DNA from: Pseudomonadota bacterium
GTDB lineage: Bacteria > Pseudomonadota > Gammaproteobacteria > Steroidobacterales > Steroidobacteraceae
DNA: 64,000 nt
Direction: 5' to 3'
NCBI GenBank assembly: GCA_963204835.1
Contig: CAUJHJ010000048.1
Location: forward strand, 1 to 64,000
Shown: positions 32,121 through 41,144 of the stretch, piece by piece
Layout: each line of letters begins with the position of its first letter
How positions within the stretch are numbered: the first letter of the stretch is position 1
The notes under the pieces: generated by a model
Databases searched by the model: none
What the model was told of the DNA's origin: nothing
The model's input: only the letters and a program-made list of their open reading frames with translations
Position numbers and translations under genes: made by a program

Positions 32121-33127
32121 TCCGCCGCCTGCTCGCCATCTGGCACGCCCGCAACCTCGAGTTCCTGCGTGACCGCGGCGCGCTGGTTTTCTCGCTGCTG
32201 CTGCCGCTGGCGCTGGTCGTCGGCATGAGCTTCGTTTTCGGCGGTCCCGAGCGCGCCATCTTCAAGGTCGCCGTGCTGACCGACGACCTCGCGAGCGTGC
32301 GCCATCCGTTCATGACCGAGCGCTTCGTCGATTTCGTGCCGGTCGACGACCTTGCGGCCGCGAGCCGCAAGGTGGCGCGGCACCAGTTCGACCTGCTGAT
32401 CGACTTCGCGCCCCGCGCCACGCGCTACTGGGTCAACGAGGACTCGCCCAAGGGCTATGTCGCCGAGCGGCTGCTGCTGCAGTCGGAGCCGGCCGCGCAG
32501 CGCCAGCCCGTGAGCGGCCAGGCCATCCGCTACGTCGACTGGCTGTTCCCGGGCATCCTCGGCATGAACATGATGTTCAACTGCCTGTTCGGTGTCGGCT
32601 ATGTCGTGCTCCGCTACCGCAAGAACGGCTTCCTGAAACGGCTCAATGCCACCCCGGTCTCGGCCTTCGAGTTCCTGGCCGCGCAAGTGCTCTCGCGGCT
32701 CGCCCTGATCCTCGCCGTGACCACCATCCTCTACGTGGGCGTCGGCCTCGCGATCGGCTTCCACTCGGCGGGCAATCCCGGGCTGCTGCTCGCGATCGCC
32801 GTGCTCGGCGCGCTGTCACTGATCGCGCTCGGTCTCACCATCGCGGCGCGCTTTTCCAGCGACGAGCTGGTCGGCGGGATCCTGAACACGCTCACCTGGC
32901 CGATGATGCTGCTGTCTGGCGTGTGGTTTTCGCTCGAGGGCTCGCCCGACTGGATCCGCTATGTCGCCCAGGTGTTCCCGCTCACGCATATCCTCGACGC
33001 CGCCCGCGCGGTCATGATCGATGGTGCCGGCGCCGCGGCCATCGCACCGCACCTCGCCTACCTCGCGGTCACCACGCTCGCCTTCCTGGCGTTCGGCGCG
33101 TGGTCCTTCAAGTGGCGCAGCGACTGA
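32117..33127 (+). CDS. ABC-2 type transporter permease
   Basis: This 336-residue membrane protein has one N-terminal membrane segment (residues 15-35), a periplasmic stretch of about 130 residues and five further membrane segments, the usual ABC-2 exporter layout. WPMMLLSGVWFSLEGSPDWI followed by FPLTHILDAAR matches the family C-terminus. With the upstream ATPase it forms a half-size exporter pair. The substrate is unknown. Confidence 0.92.
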   Translation: MIRRLLAIWHARNLEFLRDRGALVFSLLLPLALVVGMSFVFGGPERAIFKVAVLTDDLASVRHPFMTERFVDFVPVDDLAAASRKVARHQFDLLIDFAPRATRYWVNEDSPKGYVAERLLLQSEPAAQRQPVSGQAIRYVDWLFPGILGMNMMFNCLFGVGYVVLRYRKNGFLKRLNATPVSAFEFLAAQVLSRLALILAVTTILYVGVGLAIGFHSAGNPGLLLAIAVLGALSLIALGLTIAARFSSDELVGGILNTLTWPMMLLSGVWFSLEGSPDWIRYVAQVFPLTHILDAARAVMIDGAGAAAIAPHLAYLAVTTLAFLAFGAWSFKWRSD

Positions 33128-33132
33128 CCCGC

Positions 33133-34146
33133 ATGAGTTTCTACAGTGACAACAACGCCAGCGTCTGCCCTGAACTCCTCGCCGCCATCCAGGCAGCCAA
33201 CGCGGGCCCGGCCCGTGCCTACGGCGACGATCGCTGGACCCTGGCGCTCGATGAGGCCTTCGGGCGCTTCTTCGGCACGCGCGTCGCGGTCTTCCCGGTC
33301 ACGACCGGCACGGCGGCCAACGCGCTCGCGCTGGCGACGCTCACGCCACCGTACGGTGCGGTCTTCGCGCATGAGCTGGCGCATGTCGTGCGGGACGAAT
33401 GCGGCGCGCCCGAATTCTTCGGCGGCGGCCTGCGGCTCGTGCCACTCGCAGGCGAGGGTGCGAAGCTGGACGCCGCGACGCTCGAGCGCGCGCTCGACGC
33501 CGCTCCACCCTCGGTGCACACCGTGCAGCCCACGGCCGTCACGATCACGCAGGCCACGGAACTCGGCCGTGCCTACCGGCCCGCCGAGATCGAGGCGCTG
33601 GCCGCGCTCGCGCACGCGCGCCAGCTCTTCGTCCACATGGACGGCGCGCGCATCGCCAATGCCCTCGTGACGCTCGGCTGCAGCGCGGCGGAAATCACCT
33701 GGCGCGCGGGCGTCGATGCGCTGTCCTTCGGCGCGACCAAGAACGGCGGCCTCGCCGCCGAGGCCGTCGTGTTCTTCCGCCCCGAACTCGTGCGTGACTT
33801 CGAACTGCGGCGCAAGCGCGCCGGGCACCTGCTCTCGAAATCGCGCTATGCCTCCGCCCAGTTGCTCGCCTACCTGTCGGACGATGTCTGGCGGCGCAAT
33901 GCCGCGCGCGCCAACGAGGCCGCGCGCCTGGTCGGCGCGGCCTGCTCCGCCACGCTGATCGAACCGGTCGAGGCGAACGAAGTCTTCGCACGCCTCGGCG
34001 AAGACGGCAAGGCTCGGCTGCGCTCACAGGGCTTCGAATTCTACGACTGGGGCGCCAGGGGCTCGGGTGAAGCGCGCTTCGTCTGTTCCTGGGACCAGGA
34101 CCCCGCGGAAGTCGCCGCCCTCTGCCGGGCGCTGTCCGCGGCCTGA
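33133..34146 (+). CDS. ltaE: Low-specificity L-threonine aldolase
   Basis: This 337-residue PLP enzyme cleaves threonine or allo-threonine to glycine and acetaldehyde. The N-terminal SDNNASVCPE block, HMDGARIANAL and the PLP lysine in DALSFGATKNGG are family hallmarks. The ATG at 33133 begins the conserved block, six bases after the permease stop. The frame opens earlier inside the permease gene but only as noise. The thrABC operon 2 kb away makes its substrate. Confidence 0.93.
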   Translation: MSFYSDNNASVCPELLAAIQAANAGPARAYGDDRWTLALDEAFGRFFGTRVAVFPVTTGTAANALALATLTPPYGAVFAHELAHVVRDECGAPEFFGGGLRLVPLAGEGAKLDAATLERALDAAPPSVHTVQPTAVTITQATELGRAYRPAEIEALAALAHARQLFVHMDGARIANALVTLGCSAAEITWRAGVDALSFGATKNGGLAAEAVVFFRPELVRDFELRRKRAGHLLSKSRYASAQLLAYLSDDVWRRNAARANEAARLVGAACSATLIEPVEANEVFARLGEDGKARLRSQGFEFYDWGARGSGEARFVCSWDQDPAEVAALCRALSAA

Positions 34147-34155
34147 GGGACCGCC

Positions 34156-34869
34156 TCAGCCCGAGGTGATCGTGGCGAGCAGCCGCCTCGCCTGCCCGAA
34201 CCCGGGCGCGAGCAGCAGCGCCCGCTCGAGCGCGCTGCGCGCCGCGGCGCCATCTCCCTGGTCGAGCTGGCGGCGCGCGAGCTGCAGGTAGGCCTCGGGA
34301 GCACCCCACGACGGCATCGTTGCAACGGCCCGTCGCTCCTCCTCGAATTGGGCGACCGCTTTCTGCAGGGTGGCCACGGCGCGCACGCCGTCGCGCTCCG
34401 CGAGGGCCGCGAACAGCAGCACGCGCGGATTGCGCGGCGCCAGCTCGATCGCGCGCTCGAGTTGCGCCGCACTGCGCGGGCCGAGCAAGGGCGCCTTCCA
34501 CACCTTGAGCGTGGCGACGAGTGCCTGGCAGGTGGCCTGCAACGCCAGCGCGTCGGCAAAGCTGCCGTGCGCACTGTTCGCGGCGGCCAGGTGGCCGGCG
34601 CAGGCCTCGGCCGCAGACCTGGCCGCTGCTTCGTCCCGCCCCTGCGCGAGCAGCGCGATCCGGTATTCGCCGTAGCCGCGATAGTAGGCACGCAGTGCCT
34701 CGTCGTCCGCGCCGCTCCCGATCGAGGCCACCACCGCGCGCAAGGCGCGCAGGTCCTCCGTGTACCAGGCGTATTGCAGCCGCCCCTCGATGTCGCCCCA
34801 CTCGACGGCGCAGGCGAGGGACGGCAGGCAAGACAGCAACAGGACGGCCAGCGAGGTGCGGCGGCTCAT
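34156..34869 (-). CDS. Exported TPR-like protein of unknown function
   Basis: This 237-residue protein has a signal peptide (SLAVLLLSCLPSLACA, residues 6-21) and an all-helical body rich in alanine. The C-terminus reads as tetratricopeptide repeats (PEAYLQLARRQLDQGDGAAARSALERALLLAPG region). It is probably periplasmic or lipid-anchored near the cysteine. It diverges from tatD and converges on the threonine aldolase. No specific function can be assigned. Confidence 0.7.
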   Translation of the reverse strand: MSRRTSLAVLLLSCLPSLACAVEWGDIEGRLQYAWYTEDLRALRAVVASIGSGADDEALRAYYRGYGEYRIALLAQGRDEAAARSAAEACAGHLAAANSAHGSFADALALQATCQALVATLKVWKAPLLGPRSAAQLERAIELAPRNPRVLLFAALAERDGVRAVATLQKAVAQFEEERRAVATMPSWGAPEAYLQLARRQLDQGDGAAARSALERALLLAPGFGQARRLLATITSG

Positions 34870-34904
34870 GGGGACGGGCGTATGGTTAGAATGCGCGAAC
34901 GACC

Positions 34905-35738
34905 GTGGACAACGATAACACAGCCCCCGCGCAGCTGATCGACATCGGCGCGAACCTTACCCATGCCAGCTTCGACATCGATCGCGATGCCGTGATCGCG
35001 CGCGCGCGCGCCGCGGGCGTCGCCCAGATGCTCGTGACCGGCGCCACGGTGCCAGGCAGCGCGCAGGCGGTGCAACTCGCGCGCGCGCAGCCCGGCGTGC
35101 TGTTCGCCACCTCCGGCATCCACCCGCACCATGCCCACGAACTCACCGACGATGCCGCCGCGCAGCTTGCGGAGCTCGCGCTCGCGCCCGAGGTCGTCGC
35201 GGTCGGAGAGTGCGGCCTCGACTACTTCCGGGACTATTCGCCGCGCGACGCGCAGCGACGCGCCTTCGCACGGCAGCTCGCGCTCGCGGCCAGCGTCGGC
35301 AAGCCGGTCTTCCTGCACCAGCGGGACGCCCACGAGGATTTCGCGGCGATCCTGCGCGAGCACCGCGCGAGCCTCGCCGGTGGCGTGGCGCACTGCTTCA
35401 CCGCGCAGCGCGCCGAACTGGAGTGCTACCTCGCGCTCGATCTCGCGATCGGCATGACCGGCTGGATCTGCGACGAGCGCCGTGGCGCGCACCTCGCGCC
35501 CCTGATGCCGCTCATCCCGCCGGGCCGGCTGGTGATCGAGACGGACTCGCCCTACCTGCTGCCGCGCGACCTCTCCCCGAAACCGCCCTCGAGGCGCAAC
35601 GAACCGATGCACCTGCCGCATGTCGCGGCGGCGATCGCCGCGGCGCGTGGCGAGCCGTTCGCGGCGCTCGCCGCCCATTCGACCGCGGCCGCACGCCGCC
35701 TGTTCGGCTTGCCGCCGGCGCCGGCCGCCGGCGCGTAG
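34905..35738 (+). CDS. tatD: TatD-family metal-dependent deoxyribonuclease
   Basis: This 277-residue TIM-barrel hydrolase has metal-binding blocks IDIGANLTHASF, GIHPHHAHEL, VGECGLDYFRD, FLHQRDAHEDF and ETDSPYLLPR. TatD acts as a 3'-5' exonuclease in DNA repair and quality control. The start is GTG, preceded by TAGAAT twelve bases upstream, predicting a leader of only about five bases. The spelling FLHQRDAHEDF matches TatD rather than the paralogue YcfH. Confidence 0.93.
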   Translation: MDNDNTAPAQLIDIGANLTHASFDIDRDAVIARARAAGVAQMLVTGATVPGSAQAVQLARAQPGVLFATSGIHPHHAHELTDDAAAQLAELALAPEVVAVGECGLDYFRDYSPRDAQRRAFARQLALAASVGKPVFLHQRDAHEDFAAILREHRASLAGGVAHCFTAQRAELECYLALDLAIGMTGWICDERRGAHLAPLMPLIPPGRLVIETDSPYLLPRDLSPKPPSRRNEPMHLPHVAAAIAAARGEPFAALAAHSTAAARRLFGLPPAPAAGA

Positions 35739-35745
35739 GCGGGCT

Positions 35746-36345
35746 TCAGATCGGACGCGGCTTGCCGAGCGGGCTCGGCAGGGCGGCCGTGCGCAGGGAC
35801 GACCAGCCGGCGTGGTAATGCGCCAGCGCCGACTCGAACAGGCTGCGGTCCGCAGGCGGGAAGTCCGCGCGCAGGCCATCGACCGGCACCGTCCACTTGG
35901 GCAGGCCCTTCGGGAAGCGCGCCCGGCGGGTGAACACGATGCGTCCTTCGACGGGTGCCTCGCCAACGATCGCCTTGACCGCCGCTATGCGGTCGTACAG
36001 CGCGCCCTGCGGGTTCGCGAAAGTGTGGCGCGCGGCTCCGTTCATGACGGTCCAGTCCGTCATCTGGTCGCCGCCGAAGATGTTGCCGGCCACGTCGCGC
36101 AGGTCGACGACCAGCACGCCGCGCGCGGTCAGCACGAGGAAGTCGACGTGATAAGTGCCACCACTGCCATCCGGCACGAGCACGTCCTCGAGGTGCTCGA
36201 AGCCGGTCGAGACGATCGCCTGCACGAGGCGACGCCGCGCGCGACGCAGCCGCCACCAGCGCCAGCCCCAGGACACGCCGAGGCCGAGCACGACGCCGCC
36301 CAGCACGAGGCCCACGAGGATCGGTGTCGCCGGCAGGTGATTCAT
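35746..36345 (-). CDS. NERD-domain (nuclease-related) membrane-anchored protein
   Basis: This 199-residue protein starts with a membrane segment (residues 7-28) and a basic stretch, followed by a NERD domain: HLEDVLVPDGSGGTYHVDFLVLT and VLVVDLRDVAGNIFGGD, where the restriction-endonuclease-like D-x-n-(D/E)-x-K position reads DFLV and VVDLRD. The lysine of a catalytic site is not obvious. The ATG overlaps the thrC stop (ATGA). The role is unknown; attachment to the thr operon may be only transcriptional. Confidence 0.8.
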   Translation of the reverse strand: MNHLPATPILVGLVLGGVVLGLGVSWGWRWWRLRRARRRLVQAIVSTGFEHLEDVLVPDGSGGTYHVDFLVLTARGVLVVDLRDVAGNIFGGDQMTDWTVMNGAARHTFANPQGALYDRIAAVKAIVGEAPVEGRIVFTRRARFPKGLPKWTVPVDGLRADFPPADRSLFESALAHYHAGWSSLRTAALPSPLGKPRPI

Positions 36346-37664
36346 GGCTGCACCCGGGCGGCGGGAATCGCGCCGAGCAGCGCGCCACGCAACGCTTCGA
36401 GCTGCGGCGCGAGGTCCTCCTTCGCGACGGGCAACTCGTAGAGTCGCGCGAGCGAATCGGGCGTCGGCACGGCACGGCCGATCAGGGGCTCGACGATCTC
36501 GCGGAACTTGGCCGGATGCGCGGTCGCGGCGATCACCCAGGCGGCCGAGCGCCTGCGCGCCTCGGGCATGCGCGCCATGACCTCGGCCGCGATCGCCGTG
36601 TGCGGGCACCAGATCCTGCCGTAGGCGGCGTAGTCGGCGGCGATGCGCTCGCGAATAGCGGCATCGTCCACGACCTCCGCCGTGACGGCGGACTGCAGCG
36701 CAGGCAGCCCGGGATACAGCGCTCGCAGTCTTTCCATATTGCTCGGATCGCCGACGTCCATGGCAGAGGCAAGCGTAGCGATACTCCGCCGCGGCTGCCA
36801 CGGCAGGCCGGACAGGAAATCCGGGACCGTGCGATTCGCGTTGTGCGCGAGGACGATTTCGCCAATCGGCAGGCCGACATGGCGCGCCCAGACGCAGGCG
36901 AGCGCATTGCCGAGGTTGCCGCTCGGGATCACGAACGACGCGGGGCGCCCCTCGCGGCGCCAAACGGCGAGCGCCGTCGCCGCGTGATAGGCAGCCTGTG
37001 GCAGCAGGCGCCCGAGGTTGATGCTGTTCGCGGACGACAGGTCACGCGTCGCGCGCAGCGCGGGGTCCATGAATGCGGCCTTCACGAGGCGCTGGCAGTC
37101 GTCGAAGCTGCCGCGCACGGCGAAGGAACGCACGTTGTCGCCCCAGCACGTGAGCTGCTGTTCCTGTGCGGGCGAGACAAGTCCCCGTGGATACAGCACC
37201 GCCACGCGGATCCCCGGCCGGCGATGAAACGCCGCGGCCACGGCGCCGCCTGTGTCGCCCGAGGTGGCGACGAGGATTTCGAGCGGCTTCGCTGCCGTCG
37301 CGCGCAGGCGCGTGAGCGAGGCCGCCAGGAAACGCGCGCCGAAGTCCTTGAACGCCGCGGTGGGGCCGTGGAAAAGCTCGAGCACCGAGTACCCTGCCCC
37401 GTCAACCGCCACCAGCGGCGCCGGGAAATTGCAGGCATCGGCAGTGATCTCGGCCATCGCGGGTGCGAGGATGTCGCCCGCCGCGAACGGCGCGATGAGC
37501 TGCCGGGCGACCTGCGCGAGCGTGGCGCCCGGCGGAAAGTCCGCCGGCTCGAAGCGTGGCCATCCCGCCGGAATGTAGAGCCCGCCATCGGGAGCGAGGC
37601 CGGCTAGCAGCGCCTGGGAGAACGATGCGGCGGGGCTTTCGCCCCTGGTACTGTGGTATTGCAT
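36342..37664 (-). CDS. thrC: Threonine synthase
   Basis: This 440-residue PLP enzyme converts phosphohomoserine to threonine. The N-terminal MQYHSTRG and PDGGLYIP blocks and the PLP lysine in GPTAAFKDFGARF are diagnostic, with TSGDTGGAVAAAF following. It is of the E. coli type. The ATG at 37664 is the family start; open frame upstream is noise inside thrB. It is third in thrA-thrB-thrC, five bases after thrB. Confidence 0.97.
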   Translation of the reverse strand: MQYHSTRGESPAASFSQALLAGLAPDGGLYIPAGWPRFEPADFPPGATLAQVARQLIAPFAAGDILAPAMAEITADACNFPAPLVAVDGAGYSVLELFHGPTAAFKDFGARFLAASLTRLRATAAKPLEILVATSGDTGGAVAAAFHRRPGIRVAVLYPRGLVSPAQEQQLTCWGDNVRSFAVRGSFDDCQRLVKAAFMDPALRATRDLSSANSINLGRLLPQAAYHAATALAVWRREGRPASFVIPSGNLGNALACVWARHVGLPIGEIVLAHNANRTVPDFLSGLPWQPRRSIATLASAMDVGDPSNMERLRALYPGLPALQSAVTAEVVDDAAIRERIAADYAAYGRIWCPHTAIAAEVMARMPEARRRSAAWVIAATAHPAKFREIVEPLIGRAVPTPDSLARLYELPVAKEDLAPQLEALRGALLGAIPAARVQP

Positions 37665-37669
37665 GGGTA

Positions 37670-38605
37670 TCAGGCGGCTTCGACGAAGGCACCGCGAGTG
37701 CCGATGTCCACGACCCAGGGGTCCGTGCCGATTTCGCGCGCGGCAAAGGCCGCGACCATCGCGTCGCGCACGGCTGCGGCGCTGTCGGCCCTGCTCCACG
37801 CGAACATCGTCGGGCCGGCGCCCGAAATCGAACAGCCGAGCGCACCCGCGGCCATCGCTGCCGCCCGCACGGCAGCGAAACCCGGGATCAGCGCCTGTCG
37901 CTGCGGCTCGATGACCACGTCCTCGAAGGAAGCGCGCAACAGGTCGAGGTCGCCGGTGTAGCAGCCGGATATGAAGCCGGCGAGGTTCGCGGTCTGCCAG
38001 ACGAAGTCGGAGAGCGGCACGCTCTTGCTCAGGATGGCCCGCGCCTCGCGCGTGCCGAGGAACATGTGGGGATGCACGATCACCGCGCGCACATCCGCCG
38101 GCACCGGGATCTGCTTGACGCGCGGATGGTCTATGCCCACGGTCAGCACGAGGCCCCCGTAGAGCGAGGGCGCGATATTGTCGACATGCATCGACCCGCT
38201 GGCGACCGCCTCGCCCTGCATCGCGAATTTCAGCAACTCGAGGCGCGGCAGCGGCGTGTCGAGCAGCGCGTTCGCGGCCACCACCGCCCCTACCGCCGAA
38301 GCCGCCGAGCCGCCGAGGCCCGATCCGAGGGGAATGCCCTTCTCGATGCTCATCTCGATGCCGAACCCCGGCGCCAGCGCCTCGTGCATCGCAAGCAGCG
38401 CCCGGCCCGCGGTATTGCGCGCAGCCTCGAGAGGCAGGTCGGCGGCAACCCCTGTGATCGCCTTGATCGTCACGCCCGGGCTGGCCGTGCGGCGCACGGT
38501 GACGCGATCGCCGATCGCATCGACACTGAAGCCGAGGATGTCGAATCCGATCGCGACATTGCCGACCGACGCGGGCGCGAAGGCTGTCGCCTGCTCGAGG
38601 CTCAC
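37670..38605 (-). CDS. thrB: Homoserine kinase
   Basis: This 311-residue GHMP kinase phosphorylates homoserine. The ATP loop IPLGSGLGGSAASAVGAV and the C-terminal GCSISGAGPTMFAW are intact. The start is GTG at 38605, overlapping the thrA stop as GTGA. The N-terminus AFAPASVGNVAIGFD is typical. It lies between thrA and thrC. Confidence 0.97.
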   Translation of the reverse strand: MSLEQATAFAPASVGNVAIGFDILGFSVDAIGDRVTVRRTASPGVTIKAITGVAADLPLEAARNTAGRALLAMHEALAPGFGIEMSIEKGIPLGSGLGGSAASAVGAVVAANALLDTPLPRLELLKFAMQGEAVASGSMHVDNIAPSLYGGLVLTVGIDHPRVKQIPVPADVRAVIVHPHMFLGTREARAILSKSVPLSDFVWQTANLAGFISGCYTGDLDLLRASFEDVVIEPQRQALIPGFAAVRAAAMAAGALGCSISGAGPTMFAWSRADSAAAVRDAMVAAFAAREIGTDPWVVDIGTRGAFVEAA

Positions 38606-41088
38606 AAGTGCGCTCCGAGGTAGGCGCACAGGCGCAGCAGGTCGGCGAACACGCCGCCTGCGGTCACCTCGGGACCGGCGCCCGGGCCCTGCACGATGAG
38701 CGGATTGGCGCTGTAGCGCGCGGTGGCGAAGCGCACGATGTTGTCGGTGAGCGCGATGTTGGCGAAGGCGTGCCGGCCCTCGACCTCGACGACGCCCACG
38801 GTTGCCTCGCCCGCGGCCGTGATGCGGCCGACGTAGCGCAGCACCCGGCCGCGCGCCTTGGCAGCCGCGAAGCGCGCCTGCCACGCCGCATCCGAAGCAG
38901 GCAGTTGCCGCAGGAAGTCCTCGATAGAGCCGGCCTCGAGCCCGGCGGGCACGAGGCTTTCGACCTTCACGTCCCGCATCTCGAGCGACAAACCCATCTC
39001 GCGGCCTAGGATGATCAGCTTGCGCGCGACATCGGTGCCCGACAGGTCGTCGCGCGGATCGGGCTCGGTGTAGCCGCGCTGCTTCGCGTCGGCGACGATC
39101 TGCGAGAACGGCACGCTGCCGTCGTAGACATTGAAGAGGTAGGCGAGCGTGCCCGAGAAGATGCCCTCGATGCTGCGCACCTCGTCACCGGTGTCGCGCA
39201 GGTCGCGCAACGTCTGCACGACCGGCAGGCCTGCGCCGACAGTGGTTTCGTAAAGATAGTGCGCACCGGTGGTGCGCCGCACCTGCTGCAGTTCACGGTA
39301 GTAGGCGAGGTCGCCGCTGTTGGCCTTCTTGTTCGGCGTGACGATGTGGATGCCCGCGGCGAGCCAGTCGCGATAGCGCGCCGCCACCTCGGGGCTCGCA
39401 CTGCAGTCGATGATCACGGAATGCGGCAGGTAATCGACGTGCACGTGCTCGACGAAGCGGTCGAGGTCCGCGGGCGCGGCGCCGGCCTGCAGCGCCGTGC
39501 GCCACTCGCCGAGCGGCAGGCCCGCCTCCGACAGCGTCATCGACTTCGACGCGAGGATGCCGCGGATGCGCAGGTCGAGCTTCAGCTCGCGCAGGCGCCC
39601 GACCTGGGCGGCTAGCTGGTCGAGGAACACGCGTCCCACGGTGCCCGGGCCGATCACCCCGATCGACAGGGTATGCGGCGAGAGGTAGAAGCCCGCGTGC
39701 ACGGCGCGCAGCGCGCGCGTCGCGTCCTTGCCGTCCACCACGACGGAGATGTTGCGCTCCGAGGCGCCCTGCGCGATCGCGCGCACGTTGACGCCGCTCG
39801 CGCCGAGCGCGTTGAAGACCTTGGCCGACACGCCGGGCATGCCCGCCATGCCGTCGCCCACCACCGCGAGGATGGCGAGATCGCGGTCGACGTCGACGCT
39901 CTGGATCTGGCCGTCGGCGAGCTCGCGCGCGAAGGCCTCGCGCACCGCCTGCACCGCCCGCCCGGCCTGCGCGCCCGGCACGGCGCAGCAGATCGAGTGC
40001 TCGGAACTGCCCTGCGAAATCACGATGACCGAAATGTCCGCTTCGCGCAGCGCGCCGAACAGCCGGTGCGCGGTGCCCGGCACGCCGATCATGCCCGCGC
40101 CCTCGACGTTCACGAGCGCGACCTGCTCGATGCTGGTGATGCCCTTGACCGGCATGCCCGACTGCGGCTGCGCGCAGATGAGCGTCCCGGGCTTCTCCGG
40201 GGCGAAGGTATTGCGGATCCAGATCGGGATGCCGCGGCCGACGGCCGGCGCCATGGTCTGCGGATGGATCACTTTCGCACCGAAATACGCGAGCTCCATC
40301 GCCTCGCTGTAGGACAGCGAGTCGATCACGCGCGCGTCGGGCACGCGCCGCGGATCGGCCGACAGCACGCCGTCGACATCCGTCCAGATCACGATCTCGG
40401 CCGCATCCAGCAGGGAGCCGAAGATCGACGCCGAGAAATCGCTGCCGTTGCGGCCGAGCGTGGTCTGCACCCCCCGCCCGTCGGAAGCGATGAACCCCGT
40501 GACAACGAGCGTGTGCCGACCGGCGGCCGACGCGGCAGGGGAGAGCTTCTCCTTCGAGGCGGCCCACTGCACCGCTGGCCCGAGCGCACCCCACTCCACG
40601 ACCAGCACCCCGCGTGCATCGACCCAGTCGATGGCGCCGCGGCGCAAGCCGCGATGGACGAGATAGTCGCGGAACAGGCGCGTCGACCACAGCTCGCCGA
40701 AGCCGACGATGGCGTCGCGCACGGCTCCGGCCGCCGAGCGGGTGAGGCGCACGGTATTGAGGATGCCCTCGAGGTCGTGGCAATCGCGATCGAATGCGGC
40801 GAGCCAGAGCTTCGCGCCCCTGGCGTCGAGCACGGACTCCGCGATGGCCGCGTGGCGGGTGCGCAGCGCGTCGAGCTCATGGCGCACGCCGTCCTGCTGC
40901 TGCTCCGCAAGCTGCACGAGCCGATAAAGCGCGTCGGTCACGCCGCGGCAGGCCGACAGCACCACGGCGAGCCTTTCGTCGGGGGCAGCTTCGATGATCT
41001 TTGCCACGCGCTCGAAACACGCGGCATCGGCGACACTCGAGCCGCCGAACTTGTGGACGCGCCAGGCGGCCCGATCGGAACCGGTCAT
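38602..41088 (-). CDS. thrA: Bifunctional aspartokinase / homoserine dehydrogenase I
   Basis: This 828-residue fused enzyme catalyses the first and third steps of threonine synthesis. The aspartokinase domain begins VHKFGGSSVAD (residues 11-21). Paired ACT regulatory domains follow at about 310-460, and the homoserine dehydrogenase part has GVIGPGTVGRVF and TPNKKANSG. Threonine feedback inhibition is expected from the ACT domains. An upstream TTG (41112) is possible, but the ATG at 41088 has AGAGAG nearby. Only 56 bases separate it from divergent xdhC, leaving no room for a thrL attenuator. Confidence 0.97.
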   Translation of the reverse strand: MTGSDRAAWRVHKFGGSSVADAACFERVAKIIEAAPDERLAVVLSACRGVTDALYRLVQLAEQQQDGVRHELDALRTRHAAIAESVLDARGAKLWLAAFDRDCHDLEGILNTVRLTRSAAGAVRDAIVGFGELWSTRLFRDYLVHRGLRRGAIDWVDARGVLVVEWGALGPAVQWAASKEKLSPAASAAGRHTLVVTGFIASDGRGVQTTLGRNGSDFSASIFGSLLDAAEIVIWTDVDGVLSADPRRVPDARVIDSLSYSEAMELAYFGAKVIHPQTMAPAVGRGIPIWIRNTFAPEKPGTLICAQPQSGMPVKGITSIEQVALVNVEGAGMIGVPGTAHRLFGALREADISVIVISQGSSEHSICCAVPGAQAGRAVQAVREAFARELADGQIQSVDVDRDLAILAVVGDGMAGMPGVSAKVFNALGASGVNVRAIAQGASERNISVVVDGKDATRALRAVHAGFYLSPHTLSIGVIGPGTVGRVFLDQLAAQVGRLRELKLDLRIRGILASKSMTLSEAGLPLGEWRTALQAGAAPADLDRFVEHVHVDYLPHSVIIDCSASPEVAARYRDWLAAGIHIVTPNKKANSGDLAYYRELQQVRRTTGAHYLYETTVGAGLPVVQTLRDLRDTGDEVRSIEGIFSGTLAYLFNVYDGSVPFSQIVADAKQRGYTEPDPRDDLSGTDVARKLIILGREMGLSLEMRDVKVESLVPAGLEAGSIEDFLRQLPASDAAWQARFAAAKARGRVLRYVGRITAAGEATVGVVEVEGRHAFANIALTDNIVRFATARYSANPLIVQGPGAGPEVTAGGVFADLLRLCAYLGAHL

Positions 41089-41144
41089 TGCAACTCTCTG
41101 AATGGGGGGCAAAAACCTTGGAAGCCTAGCATAATGAAGCGCAG

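Noticed and set aside
34864-34892. Full sigma70 promoter for tatD
   Set aside because: TAGAAT is present but no -35 resemblance at 16-18 bases; only the -10 was mentioned.
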